64,000 nucleotides of DNA from Ruminococcaceae bacterium UBA5413. Its GTDB lineage: Bacteria > Bacillota > Clostridia > Oscillospirales > Acutalibacteraceae. Numbering within the stretch: position 1 is the stretch's first letter; the number at the start of each line of letters is the position of its first letter. Of the stretch, positions 41,329 through 49,996 are shown in pieces. Under the pieces are notes generated by a model that did not search any database, had not been told where the DNA came from, and saw only the letters and a program-made list of their open reading frames with translations. The stretch spans positions 69,047 through 133,046 of the forward strand of contig DHNP01000017.1 of assembly GCA_002409585.1 (NCBI GenBank), read 5' to 3'. Position numbers and translations under genes: made by a program.

Positions 41329-42876
41329 TTGCTTACGAACGACTTCATTTTAGAGATGCATGATATCATAAAGGAATTTTCGGGAGTGCGCGTCCTTAAA
41401 AAAGTCAATTTGTCTGTAAAAAAAGGTACGATACATGCCCTGGTTGGTGAAAACGGGGCAGGTAAATCTACCCTTATGAATATTTTAAGCGGTGTTTACC
41501 CTTACGGTACATATGATGGCAGCATCATTTTTGAAGGCAGCGAGTGCAAGTTTAAAAATATAAAAGACAGTGAAAAAACCGGTATAGCCATAATACATCA
41601 GGAATTAGCGCTCGTACCGTACCTCACGATAGGCGAAAATCTATTTTTGGGAAACGAATATCAAAAAAACGGCATGGTAAATTGGGACGAGACTTATTTA
41701 GAAGCTGGCCGGCTCTTACACAAAGTAGGTTTGAACGAAGACCCGCATACTTTAGTTAAGGACATAAACATAGGAAAACAGCAGCTGGTTGAAATAGCGA
41801 AGGCACTCGGAAAGAGTGCAAAGCTTTTAATCCTTGATGAACCGACGGCCGCGCTTACCGAAACGGACTCCCAGCATTTACTTGACTTGATGAAAGAATT
41901 AAAGGCAAATGGGTTAACGTCTATACTGATTTCACATAAATTAAACGAAGTAACCGAAGTGGCTGACAGTATTACCGTGATACGCGACGGTGAGACTATT
42001 GAAAATTTAGTTAAGGGCACGGACGACATTACGGAAGACCATATCATACAAGGCATGGTTGGACGAAAAATGACGGAGCGTTTCCCGGAACGCCAGTCAA
42101 AAGTCAGCGAAGAAGTAGGCTTTGAAATAAAAAACTGGACTGCGGATAATGAACTTGTTGAAGGGAAAAAACTGCTCGATGATATAAATATCAAAGTGCA
42201 CAAAGGCGAGGTCGTAGGTTTGGCAGGCCTTATGGGCGCAGGGCGGACTGAACTTGCAATGAGCGTATTTGGAAAATTACGTGGTAAAAATATACATGGC
42301 ACGGTTGTAAAAGACGGAAAAGAGATTGACACCGGCACCGTGCGGGATGCTATTAACAATAAAATAGCGTATGTGACAGAGGACCGCAAATCAGCGGGGC
42401 TGATTTTGTCAGGCAGCGTATGTATGAATATAACAATCGCGGATCTCAGGCATTTTTCAAAACACCATGTTTTGGACGAAGACCTTGAAGTCAGGACCGC
42501 AGACGAGTGCAGGAGCAAACTCGGCATAAAGTCAAATGATGTATTTCAGACCGTAGGCAGTTTATCGGGAGGGAACCAGCAGAAAGTTGTCCTTGGCAAG
42601 TGGATATTGACAAACCCTGATATATTGATTTTGGATGAACCTACGCGTGGCATAGATGTTGGCGCTAAATATGAAATTTATACGATAATAAACCAGCTTG
42701 CCGAGAACGGCAAGTGCGTTATTATAATTTCCTCAGAATTGCCTGAAATCCTTGGGATAAGTGACAGGATATACGTTATGAATGACGGAAAAATTGTAGG
42801 GGAATTGTCAAAGGATGAGGCAAAACCCGAGAGGGTCATGCAATGTATAATGGCGAATAAAAAGATAGGAGCGTAA
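41329..42876 (+). CDS. Xylose-type (XylG/MglA) sugar ABC transporter ATPase
   Basis: A tandem ATPase of about 515 residues. First half: Walker A GENGAGKST, IGKQQLVEIAKALG, Walker B LLILDEPTAALT. Second half: degenerate Walker A GLMGAGRTE as usual for the family, signature LSGGNQQKVVLGKW and Walker B ILILDEPTRGIDVG. The start is probably TTG 41329, eight bases after GGAG; TTG 41305 lies inside the inverted repeat. It powers the importer together with the permease that starts seven bases after its stop. Confidence 0.9.
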   Translation: MLTNDFILEMHDIIKEFSGVRVLKKVNLSVKKGTIHALVGENGAGKSTLMNILSGVYPYGTYDGSIIFEGSECKFKNIKDSEKTGIAIIHQELALVPYLTIGENLFLGNEYQKNGMVNWDETYLEAGRLLHKVGLNEDPHTLVKDINIGKQQLVEIAKALGKSAKLLILDEPTAALTETDSQHLLDLMKELKANGLTSILISHKLNEVTEVADSITVIRDGETIENLVKGTDDITEDHIIQGMVGRKMTERFPERQSKVSEEVGFEIKNWTADNELVEGKKLLDDINIKVHKGEVVGLAGLMGAGRTELAMSVFGKLRGKNIHGTVVKDGKEIDTGTVRDAINNKIAYVTEDRKSAGLILSGSVCMNITIADLRHFSKHHVLDEDLEVRTADECRSKLGIKSNDVFQTVGSLSGGNQQKVVLGKWILTNPDILILDEPTRGIDVGAKYEIYTIINQLAENGKCVIIISSELPEILGISDRIYVMNDGKIVGELSKDEAKPERVMQCIMANKKIGA

Positions 42877-42883
42877 TAGAATT

Positions 42884-44056
42884 ATGGGTTACTACAAATC
42901 TAAAAAATCCTCGGTAAATTTACGGCAGTACAGCATGCTTATTGCCCTTATTGTAATGATAGTGCTGTTCGAAATACTTACAGGGGGAGTATTTCTCAAA
43001 CCACAAAATGTAACGAACCTTATACTTCAAAACAGTTACGTTATTATACTTGCGATAGGTATGCTGCTTTGCATTATAAGCAGCGGCTCTATCGATTTAT
43101 CCGTCGGCTCCGTCGTTGCTATAACCGGTGCGCTGCTTGGGGTGCTTATAGTGCAAAATGGCATGAACCCGTGGCTGGCGGTTATTATCACACTTATAGT
43201 AGGCGCGCTCATAGGGGTATGGCAGGGGTTTTGGATTGCATATGTGGGGATACCGGCATTTATTGTAACTTTGGCAGGGATGCTTATTTTCAGAGGACTG
43301 ACGCTGTACATACTGCAGGGCATGACGTTGTCGCCTTTTCCCAGTGACTTTTTGGCCATAAGTTCCGGCTTTTTGCCTGGCGCAAAAGCAGGTGCGCTTA
43401 ACATATCTGCTTTGATTTTTGGGGCGGCCGCAATGCTGCTTTACGCTCTGGTTAAAGTAAGTATGTACAGGCACAGGAAAAAAAGCGGCTACGATGTTGC
43501 GCCTATAGGAGCCTTTATGGTTCAGCTTATTGTAATATTGGCTGTTATCGCCTTGTTTTCAATTTGGCTTTCACTTTATGAGGGCATCCCTATACTTCTG
43601 CTGATTTTACTGGCGTTAATTTTAGCGTACTCGTTTTTTACAAACAAAACTGTTTCAGGCCGACATTTATATGCCATGGGCGGCAATGAAAAGGCGGCTG
43701 TACTGTCGGGCATCAATACCAAAAAGGCACTTTTTTTAACGTTTGTTAATATGGGGGTATTAGCTGCGCTTGGGGGCATAGTATTTACTTCGCGCCTGCA
43801 GTCGGCAACACCGACAGCCGGTAACGGCTTTGAAATGGATGCCATAGCTGCGTGTTACATTGGCGGCGCGGCAGTGATGGGCGGCAGCGGTACTGTTTTG
43901 GGAGCGGTCGTCGGTGCTTTGGTAATGGGCGTTATAAACAATGGACTGTCAATCATGGGCGTCGGCAGTGACATAACGCAGGTTATAAAAGGTCTTGTAC
44001 TTTTAGCTGCAGTGGTTTTTGACATTGTATCTAAGAAGAACGCGGCGAAAGCCTAA
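42884..44056 (+). CDS. Xylose-type (XylH-like) sugar ABC transporter permease
   Basis: A 390-residue membrane protein with more than ten hydrophobic segments. ISSGSIDLSVGSVVAITGALLG in spaced form, AYVGIPAFIVTLAGMLIFRG, YAMGGNEKAAVLSGIN and GGAAVMGGSGTVLGAVVG are XylH motifs. A 40-residue charged loop (about 190-210) is typical for the XylH group. It completes a one-permease CUT2 importer. Confidence 0.92.
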   Translation: MGYYKSKKSSVNLRQYSMLIALIVMIVLFEILTGGVFLKPQNVTNLILQNSYVIILAIGMLLCIISSGSIDLSVGSVVAITGALLGVLIVQNGMNPWLAVIITLIVGALIGVWQGFWIAYVGIPAFIVTLAGMLIFRGLTLYILQGMTLSPFPSDFLAISSGFLPGAKAGALNISALIFGAAAMLLYALVKVSMYRHRKKSGYDVAPIGAFMVQLIVILAVIALFSIWLSLYEGIPILLLILLALILAYSFFTNKTVSGRHLYAMGGNEKAAVLSGINTKKALFLTFVNMGVLAALGGIVFTSRLQSATPTAGNGFEMDAIAACYIGGAAVMGGSGTVLGAVVGALVMGVINNGLSIMGVGSDITQVIKGLVLLAAVVFDIVSKKNAAKA

Positions 44057-44497
44057 TTGCATAATGCAAAGTCCAGCATGTGCATAACCGCTGCATTATT
44101 ATATATTTCGGTAAGCAGCGCCGGAACTTATATGTAAACAAACTTTGTTTTAAAGTTAAAATAGACTCTGCTAAAATTAAGAGCAGAGCCTGAAAAAGCA
44201 GAGCATATTCGGTTAATAACCTTTGAAATGGGTATTGTTTAAACAACCATTTTAAGGTCGCCGATATGCTCTGCAATTATTGTACCGGAAAACCGGCATG
44301 GTTGGAAGGTAAAGCAGCCGCAGTTATTGATATATGGATAAATAAAGCAGCGCATACCGGCAGAGCCATATAAACGCACATTATGTCGTACGTTTAACAG
44401 ACGCCGGTATGCGCTGCTGTACATTTTTTAAATTGCCTGGCAGTAACCCGTGCCGTTTATGCGGCCCGGGTGTTTATTTTTGAAGTTACAGCTGTTA
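44057..44497. repeat. Gene-free stretch with nested inverted repeats
   Basis: Three hairpins are stacked here. CTCTGCT (44166-44172) pairs with AGCAGAG (44182-44188). GCAGAGCATAT (44198-44208) pairs with ATATGCTCTGC (44264-44274), enclosing the palindromes TTAATAA and GTTTAAAC. AGCAGCGCATACCGGC (44346-44361) pairs perfectly with its complement at 44403-44418, and T6 follows at 44424-44429. The last is a bidirectional terminator for the importer and the convergent DUF4489 gene. No open frame is supported. Confidence 0.75.
44346..44429. terminator. Terminator between importer and DUF4489 gene
   Basis: A 16-bp perfect stem with a 41-base loop; T6 follows on the plus strand and TTTATTTATCC on the minus strand. 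The large loop is unusual for an intrinsic terminator. Confidence 0.65.
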
Positions 44498-45049
44498 TCA
44501 GCAGCAGATGCTGCAGTTATCCACCGCTATGGCTGAAATAGTGCCGCTTACGGTTGTTCCGGCCTGGGCCAATGTAGCGTTAGAGATTTCAACGGTATAG
44601 GTGACGCACTCGCAGCACTCGCCGCAGTCGCATACCTGGAAGGCAAACGTCTGGCTTTGGAGGACGTTTATGGCTGAACTGTAGTTGTAGCTTCCGCCGA
44701 TTGCCTGCGACGAGCCGCCGCACGATTTTTTCAGCCTGAATGAAATGTTAGGCAGTGCGCCTGCCGGCACGTTTATCAAACCGGTGAAGGTTATCAGGAC
44801 CGTTGGATTTTTAAAACCCTTCAGGTTTAAGTTAACGCTGGCTACAGAGTATGGGCTTACTATGCTGGCGCCCGCCAAGTCCATTATCGGCAGAGGGCCT
44901 GCCGAACCTGACCCGCAATTTATAACGGCCGAATGCCTGTCGGAAACAGGGCAACTTGTGCTGCCGGTACAGTAAGGGGCAAGGGCACTGTTTTGGCATG
45001 CGCTGGAATTCTGCATAGTATATAAACTATTAGAATAATTGTCCATAGA
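44498..45049 (-). CDS. DUF4489 domain protein, Cys-rich
   Basis: A 183-residue protein with 14 or so cysteines. Segments ASVNLNLKGFKNPTVLITFTG, SFRLKKSCGGSSQAIGG and AFQVCDCGECCECVTYTVEIS match the DUF4489 pattern known from Clostridia. Function is not established. The Cys-rich beta-type sequence, lack of a signal peptide and Ser/Asn-rich start would fit a spore-surface or other structural protein, which is only a guess. The ATG at 45049 has AAAGGAGTATAT in front; the longer frame to 45202 lacks such a site. Confidence 0.78.
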   Translation of the reverse strand, partial: SMDNYSNSLYTMQNSSACQNSALAPYCTGSTSCPVSDRHSAVINCGSGSAGPLPIMDLAGASIVSPYSVASVNLNLKGFKNPTVLITFTGLINVPAGALPNISFRLKKSCGGSSQAIGGSYNYSSAINVLQSQTFAFQVCDCGECCECVTYTVEISNATLAQAGTTVSGTISAIAVDNCSICC

Positions 45050-45214
45050 TATACTCCTTTCATAAGAAAGCAATTTTACCTTTACTTTTTTACAGTATAT
45101 CTTATGCATAATTTTTTCAAGTGTGTGCCGGCGGGGCTGTGTACGGGCTTTCGCGTGCAATGTTATGCCGTGAGCGGGTTTTTGCCGATAAAAAACCGGC
45201 ACAGGCGATAAAAG

Positions 45215-45248
45215 AAGGCTCTCTGCCGCTTTGCGGGCAGGGAGCCTT
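45215..45248 (-). terminator. Terminator after the pyruvate kinase gene
   Basis: AAGGCTCTCTGCC (45215-45227) and GGCAGGGAGCCTT (45236-45248) pair with one mismatch around an 8-base loop. On the minus strand CTTTTATC follows. Confidence 0.75.
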
Positions 45249-45297
45249 ACGCTTTGCAGGTACTTTAACCTACTGCATAAATATGGCGCCGCACGGG

Positions 45298-47061
45298 TTA
45301 TTTTTTGTCATCGTACATACCGGTGCTTGCGTAAACTATGCCGCGGAATGCATCAACCGTTACGGTAGTCCCGCTTTTAAGTATGTGCGTGGCGTTATAC
45401 GCGCCTACTATAACCGGCTTATCGAGCGAAAGCCCTACTATGGCCGCGTGCGAGTTAAGCCCGCCCTTTTCGGTTATTATGGCGGAAGCTGATTTTATTA
45501 TAGGCATGAGGGCGTTTGTAGTTTCATCTATTACAAGGACGTCTCCGCTTTTAAAGTTGCGCTGGGCCTCCGCCTCGTTTTTACAGACGCAGAGGTTCCC
45601 GCAGACAGCCCCACGGACGGCGCTTGTGCCTGAAACGAGTACGTCGCCTACTAAGTGGACTTTAAGCAGGTTTGTAGTGCCTGAAAATCCGAGCGGCACG
45701 CCGGCGGTTATTACGACGAGGTCGCCGTTCTGCAGGAACCCTCTTTTTTTAGCCATGCACACGGCGTGCTGGAAAAGCTCGTCCGTGTTTTTCTTTTCTT
45801 CAAGGAGTATAGGCAGTACGCCCCAGTAGAGGTTCATCTGCCGCATAATCTTTGGGTCTGTCGTACCGCCGATTATGGGGCAAGCCGGCCGGAACTTGGA
45901 TATCATGCGGGCGGTGCGCCCGGACTTTGTAACCGTTACTATGGCTACGGCCCTGAGGTCGTGCGCGGTGGTGCACGTGGCGTGTGAGATAGCCGACGTA
46001 ACGCTCGGTGTGCGGCTTATCTCCTGCTTTTTGAAGCGCTGCTTGTAGTCTATGTCTTTTTCGGTATAGCGGGCAATCTTGTCCATAGTCTGCACGGCCT
46101 TTATCGGGTAAAGGCCGGCTGCTGTTTCACCGGAGAGCATTATTGCGCCGGTACCGTCGTAAATAGCGTTTGCCACATCGGTTGCCTCAGCGCGTGTCGG
46201 GCGTGGGTTTTTAATCATGGAGTCGAGCATCTGGGTAGCCGTTATGACCTGTTTGCCGGCGGCGGAAGCTTTTTTGATAAGCTTTTTCTGTATGCTCGGT
46301 ATTTCTTCAAACGGTATTTCGACACCCATGTCGCCGCGCGCGACCATTATGCCGTCCGAAACTTTTATAATGTCGTCAATATTGTTTACACCGTCGAAAT
46401 TTTCAATTTTTGCTATTATCTGTATATCATGGCAGTCGAGCTTTTCAAGCTCGGTCCGAAGGTCTATTATGTCCTGGGCGCTGCGCGTGAAAGATGCGGC
46501 TATATAGTCGAAATCTTCGTGTACGGCGAAAGCTATGTCGGACTTGTCCTGCTCGCTTATAAACGGGAGTGAGAGATGCATGCCGGGTACGTTTACACCT
46601 TTGTGCGACGAGACCTGACCGCCGTTTTCAACAGTGCAAAGGATGTCGGTGTCGGTGTGGGATTTTACTTTCAGCTCTATAAGGCCGTCGTCTATGAGTA
46701 TGGTGGTTCCCTGGACAACTTCGCGCGGAAGGCGCTCGAACGTAACGGAGGCGATTTCTTCGCTGCCGGTTACGTCGCGGCTGGTAAGCGTAAACTCGCT
46801 GCCGGTTTTTAATGTCACGGGGGATTTGGCAAACTCTTTCAGCCGTATTTCAGGGCCTTTTGTATCGAGCAGAAGCGCGATGGGCAGCCCAAGCTCTTTT
46901 CTGAGCTTCTTTATGGAGTCCGCGTACCCTTTCTGCTCTTCATGCGTGCCGTGTGAAAAGTTAAGACGGGCCACGTCCATACCGGCGAGCATCAACTGTT
47001 TTAAAATTTTTTCGTCTTCCACCGCAGGCCCGATAGTACATACAATTTTTGTTTTCCGCAT
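45298..47061 (-). CDS. pyk: Pyruvate kinase with C-terminal PEP-utiliser domain
   Basis: A 587-residue enzyme. KIVCTIGPAVEDEKIL opens it, MDVARLNFSHGTHEE and KIENFDGVNNIDDII are catalytic barrel motifs, and MVARGDMGVEIPFEEIP and TATQMLDSMIKNPRPTRAE bind Mg and PEP. After the usual C-domain (about 360-475) comes an extra segment with GGLNSHAAIVGLSLDKPVIVG, a PEP-utiliser-like domain found in Bacillus-type Pyk of about 585 residues. It makes pyruvate and ATP at the end of glycolysis. GAGG lies upstream of the ATG. It stands alone between the two ROK copies. Confidence 0.95.
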   Translation of the reverse strand: MRKTKIVCTIGPAVEDEKILKQLMLAGMDVARLNFSHGTHEEQKGYADSIKKLRKELGLPIALLLDTKGPEIRLKEFAKSPVTLKTGSEFTLTSRDVTGSEEIASVTFERLPREVVQGTTILIDDGLIELKVKSHTDTDILCTVENGGQVSSHKGVNVPGMHLSLPFISEQDKSDIAFAVHEDFDYIAASFTRSAQDIIDLRTELEKLDCHDIQIIAKIENFDGVNNIDDIIKVSDGIMVARGDMGVEIPFEEIPSIQKKLIKKASAAGKQVITATQMLDSMIKNPRPTRAEATDVANAIYDGTGAIMLSGETAAGLYPIKAVQTMDKIARYTEKDIDYKQRFKKQEISRTPSVTSAISHATCTTAHDLRAVAIVTVTKSGRTARMISKFRPACPIIGGTTDPKIMRQMNLYWGVLPILLEEKKNTDELFQHAVCMAKKRGFLQNGDLVVITAGVPLGFSGTTNLLKVHLVGDVLVSGTSAVRGAVCGNLCVCKNEAEAQRNFKSGDVLVIDETTNALMPIIKSASAIITEKGGLNSHAAIVGLSLDKPVIVGAYNATHILKSGTTVTVDAFRGIVYASTGMYDDKK

Positions 47062-47467
47062 AATAAAATCCTCACTTCCGAAATTTATACAAATCCTTTG
47101 TTAAGCGAATAACAATGCCGGATGTGCGGAACAGCCGCCAACGGCATTTTATATTAAGGATAAAAGTTTGATATTATATCAGGCGCAAGGGGCGGGTTTA
47201 AGCGGCAGATAAGGAATGTACCGAATGCTTTTCAGTATGGCTGCAGGCCGTTTTAAACGATGATATAATTATTCAAAACCTTTTCCAGTATACATGATAC
47301 TATCGCATCGCAGATAAGTCAAATAGAAAATAACTTACTGTATATGCGTATGAAAATATGCCGCAAGAGGCGGATTTTTAGGCTATAATAAACAAGCGCG
47401 GCTCCTTTATGCGGAACCGCGCTTTGATGCAGCGTATAACACGGTGACTGTAATGCCGCCAGCGTTT
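47062..47467. other. Gene-free stretch upstream of pyk
   Basis: It contains the 13-bp palindrome TGATAT-T-ATATCA (47169-47181), which overlaps a TATAAT on the minus strand and could be part of the pyk promoter, although no clear -35 is present. It also holds the terminator of the RluA-type gene at 47394-47424. A plus-strand CCGC / GCGG hairpin followed by TTTTT is at about 47361-47379. Nothing else stands out. Confidence 0.4.
47394..47424 (-). terminator. Terminator after the RluA-type gene
   Basis: AAGCGCGGCTCC (47394-47405) and GGAACCGCGCTT (47413-47424) pair with one mismatch around a short loop. GTTTATTATAG follows on the minus strand. Confidence 0.75.
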
Positions 47468-48430
47468 CTAAGAAAAATCATAAAATTCGTCGAGAAACCA
47501 TATATCGTTTGCCTCGAACGATTTGCCGTTTAAATAGTTCAAAGGGCCTGCATCGGTAGTGAATTTAAACTCAAGTTTGTATGAATACAGCGCCTGGTAG
47601 GGAAAATTAATTTTTTTGTTAACTGCGTTTTTCCCGTACTTGCCGTCGCCGGCGATAGGGTGGCCTATGGACGCGAGATGTGCCCTTATCTGATGGGTGC
47701 GTCCGGTTAAAAGCTCCACCTCAAGCAGGCTGAAACCGCCGCGCTCGTTAAGTACGCGGTAACGCGTCCTTATGATTTTAGCGCTGCCGAAGGGCCTGTC
47801 TTTTATATACACGCGGTTTTGCTTTTCATTTTTTTCAAGGTAGCCCTCTATGGTGTCCTCTTTCTTTTCCATACTGCCGCAAACAACGCAGAGGTAAAGC
47901 TTTGACATTTCGCGCTTTTTGACTTTTTCGTTCATTATGCGCAATGTTTCGGCGTTTTTGGCGGCCATGACTATGCCGCCGGTGTTCCTGTCTATTCTGT
48001 TTATAAGGGCCGGGGCAAATGAGTTTTCATTTTCGGGTATATATTCTTTTTTGTCATACAAATAATGCTGTATGCGTGCTATAAGCGAGTCAAAGTGGTA
48101 ATTTTCGTCAGGGTGCACTATAAGGCCCGGCTTTTTATCTACTATAAGTATATTATCGTCTTCATATAACACTTTTATTCTGCACGGCGCCTTCAAAAAG
48201 TCATAAGCTTCCGGTTCTGTCTGAAAAAATTCTTCTTTAAGGAACAGTGTAAGCACGTCGCCTTCGTTAAGGCGGCTGGAGATTTCACAGCGCCTGCCGT
48301 TAATCTTTATATCCTTTTTTCTAATGCTTTTGTACATCATTGATGAGGGCAGGTTCGGAAATGACTTTGAAAGGAACTTGTCCACCCGCTGGCCGGCGTC
48401 GTTTCCGCCTGCCGTAACAGTTTTTTTCAT
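47468..48430 (-). CDS. RluA-family pseudouridine synthase
   Basis: A 320-residue enzyme with an N-terminal S4 RNA-binding domain (about 13-65: QRVDKFLSKSFPNLPSSMMYKS in spaced form) and a pseudouridine synthase domain. The catalytic Asp is in LINRIDRNTGGIVMAAKN (about 146-163); the family usually has HRLDRxTSG. LLTGRTHQIRAHLASIGHPIAGD is the second conserved block. It isomerises uridines in 23S rRNA or tRNA; the target site is not readable. The gene appears to be monocistronic. Confidence 0.88.
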   Translation of the reverse strand: MKKTVTAGGNDAGQRVDKFLSKSFPNLPSSMMYKSIRKKDIKINGRRCEISSRLNEGDVLTLFLKEEFFQTEPEAYDFLKAPCRIKVLYEDDNILIVDKKPGLIVHPDENYHFDSLIARIQHYLYDKKEYIPENENSFAPALINRIDRNTGGIVMAAKNAETLRIMNEKVKKREMSKLYLCVVCGSMEKKEDTIEGYLEKNEKQNRVYIKDRPFGSAKIIRTRYRVLNERGGFSLLEVELLTGRTHQIRAHLASIGHPIAGDGKYGKNAVNKKINFPYQALYSYKLEFKFTTDAGPLNYLNGKSFEANDIWFLDEFYDFS

Positions 48431-48639
48431 ATATTTAATTCTCCAAAATATGCGGCTTTACACCGCCGGTACCATGCCGGCGGCTGTCCGCGCTGTAATA
48501 TTTATGTGTCGTAAGGCGCGGCCGGTGTACGTGTCTGCGTTTAGCCTGCGGCACATTAATATATTAAATCAGCGCTCCCGCGCTGTCAAGCGGAAAACAT
48601 CCCGGGCTTTTGCGGTTTAAAGCGCCGTATGGCAGCCGC

Positions 48640-49662
48640 TCAGAGAAACTGGCGTATGTTCCAAACTATTGTCCTTTGAAGGCCGGCGCAAAGCGACGTA
48701 AAGTATTTAAAGCCTGACTCCGACGTTATTTTTGTTATATCGGGCTTTATTCCGCCGCGGCACAGCCATGCGGGGCTGTCAGCTTTGCTTTCTTCATTTT
48801 TTACCGAGAGCGGGCTTCCTGTAAGGAATGATATTTCTTCGGCGAGGTGCCTTGCGGAAACGGCCTCACGGCCGCCTATATTGTAAACATCGCTTTTCCC
48901 GTAAATCAGCACATAAAGCAGCATGACAATGCAGTCGGCAGCATAGCAGAACGTATGCAGGCCGCTCCAGCTGCCGCTCACATTTATTTTTCGCCTGAAA
49001 AGGGCCTCGCCTATGAAGCGCCCCATAATGTTTTTGTCAAAAACAGTCATACCGGGACCGTAAACGGGGAAGACCCTCGCTATTTTTACTTCCACCGTTT
49101 TATGCCGGGGGAAGGTGCGGCAGGCGGTTTCACCAAGGCGCTTTGACTCTGCGAAAGCCGCTCCTGCCACTTGCGTGGAACAAAGGCACGGGCATGCTTC
49201 CGTTATAGGTATATTTTCGGGTATCATGTCGCCGTACACTTCAGACGAGCTTACAAAAAGGAATTTAGCGCCGTCCCTTTTTGCTTTTTGTAAAAAATTT
49301 TCGGTGGCGAAAACGTTGAGCCGGACGGTGTCAGAAAGATTCCCGCCTGGCGCGCATGTACCGCAGTGTATAATGTAGTCGGCCTTAGGCAGGTCGCCGG
49401 TACCCTCTGACATGAGGTCAAGCGGGTAGAATTTATACATAACGTCAAAAATATCGCCAAATTTACCCGACGGCATATGCCTGCTGACGGCCACAATGTT
49501 TATGTTAAGGTTCGCGCATAAGTTTGAAAGATGCAGAAAACAGATGATATATGCGCCTATAAGCCCGTTTGCCCCCGTGACGAGGACTGTTTTGCCAGCC
49601 ATAGGCGACAGGTCCACGTCGCTTATATGTTCAAGGCAGTCGCGACCTATGATTTCGTCCAA
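48640..49662 (-). CDS. NAD-dependent epimerase/dehydratase with Phe in place of catalytic Tyr
   Basis: A 340-residue extended SDR protein. VLVTGANGLIGAYI is the NAD-binding loop, VSSSEVYGDMIPEN the Ser-containing strand, and RVFPVYGPGM a substrate block. The catalytic Y-x-x-x-K reads FAESK (Phe170, Lys174), with codon TTC, so the proton-transferring Tyr is absent. TTG at 49662 is the start, with GGAGGCGGCAC before it. Relatives act on nucleotide sugars. It may be catalytically altered or use another residue. No other polysaccharide genes are next to it. Confidence 0.8.
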   Translation of the reverse strand: MDEIIGRDCLEHISDVDLSPMAGKTVLVTGANGLIGAYIICFLHLSNLCANLNINIVAVSRHMPSGKFGDIFDVMYKFYPLDLMSEGTGDLPKADYIIHCGTCAPGGNLSDTVRLNVFATENFLQKAKRDGAKFLFVSSSEVYGDMIPENIPITEACPCLCSTQVAGAAFAESKRLGETACRTFPRHKTVEVKIARVFPVYGPGMTVFDKNIMGRFIGEALFRRKINVSGSWSGLHTFCYAADCIVMLLYVLIYGKSDVYNIGGREAVSARHLAEEISFLTGSPLSVKNEESKADSPAWLCRGGIKPDITKITSESGFKYFTSLCAGLQRTIVWNIRQFL

Positions 49663-49996
49663 AGTGCCGCCTCCTGTTCCAGCGGTATGGGGTTCACATA
49701 TCCGTTTGTAAGGCGCCGGTTTTACGGGTATAATGCCATGCCGGCCTTTTACATGTTATGTGCAAACCGTTTTTATGTTCGCCGTGAATTTGACCGTAAG
49801 CACTGTTTAATCTTTATGCGGCGGCATGAGTGTTATTTAAGATTTATTTTTAAAAAATTTATAAACCGTAACGGAAAGTAAGGGTTACATAAATTAAGCG
49901 CGCGGACTGCAGCTTAGTCCGTGCGCCTCTATGTGCCATGAGCCGGGGCGTATGTAAGCAGGACGCCCTGCAGTAATAAAATATTGGGGTTAGGAA
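49663..49996. other. Gene-free stretch with the ROK copy 2 terminator
   Basis: GCGCGCGGACT (49898-49908) pairs with AGTCCGTGCGC (49916-49926) with one mismatch. On the minus strand TTAATTTATG follows, so this is the likely terminator of ROK copy 2. The rest should hold the promoter of the epimerase gene, but no clear one is visible. Open frames on the plus strand here have no coding features. Confidence 0.5.

Noticed and set aside
49531..49881. Plus-strand frame of 116 codons near the epimerase start
   Set aside because: Most of it overlaps the epimerase gene in antisense; the rest is intergenic with no coding signature.
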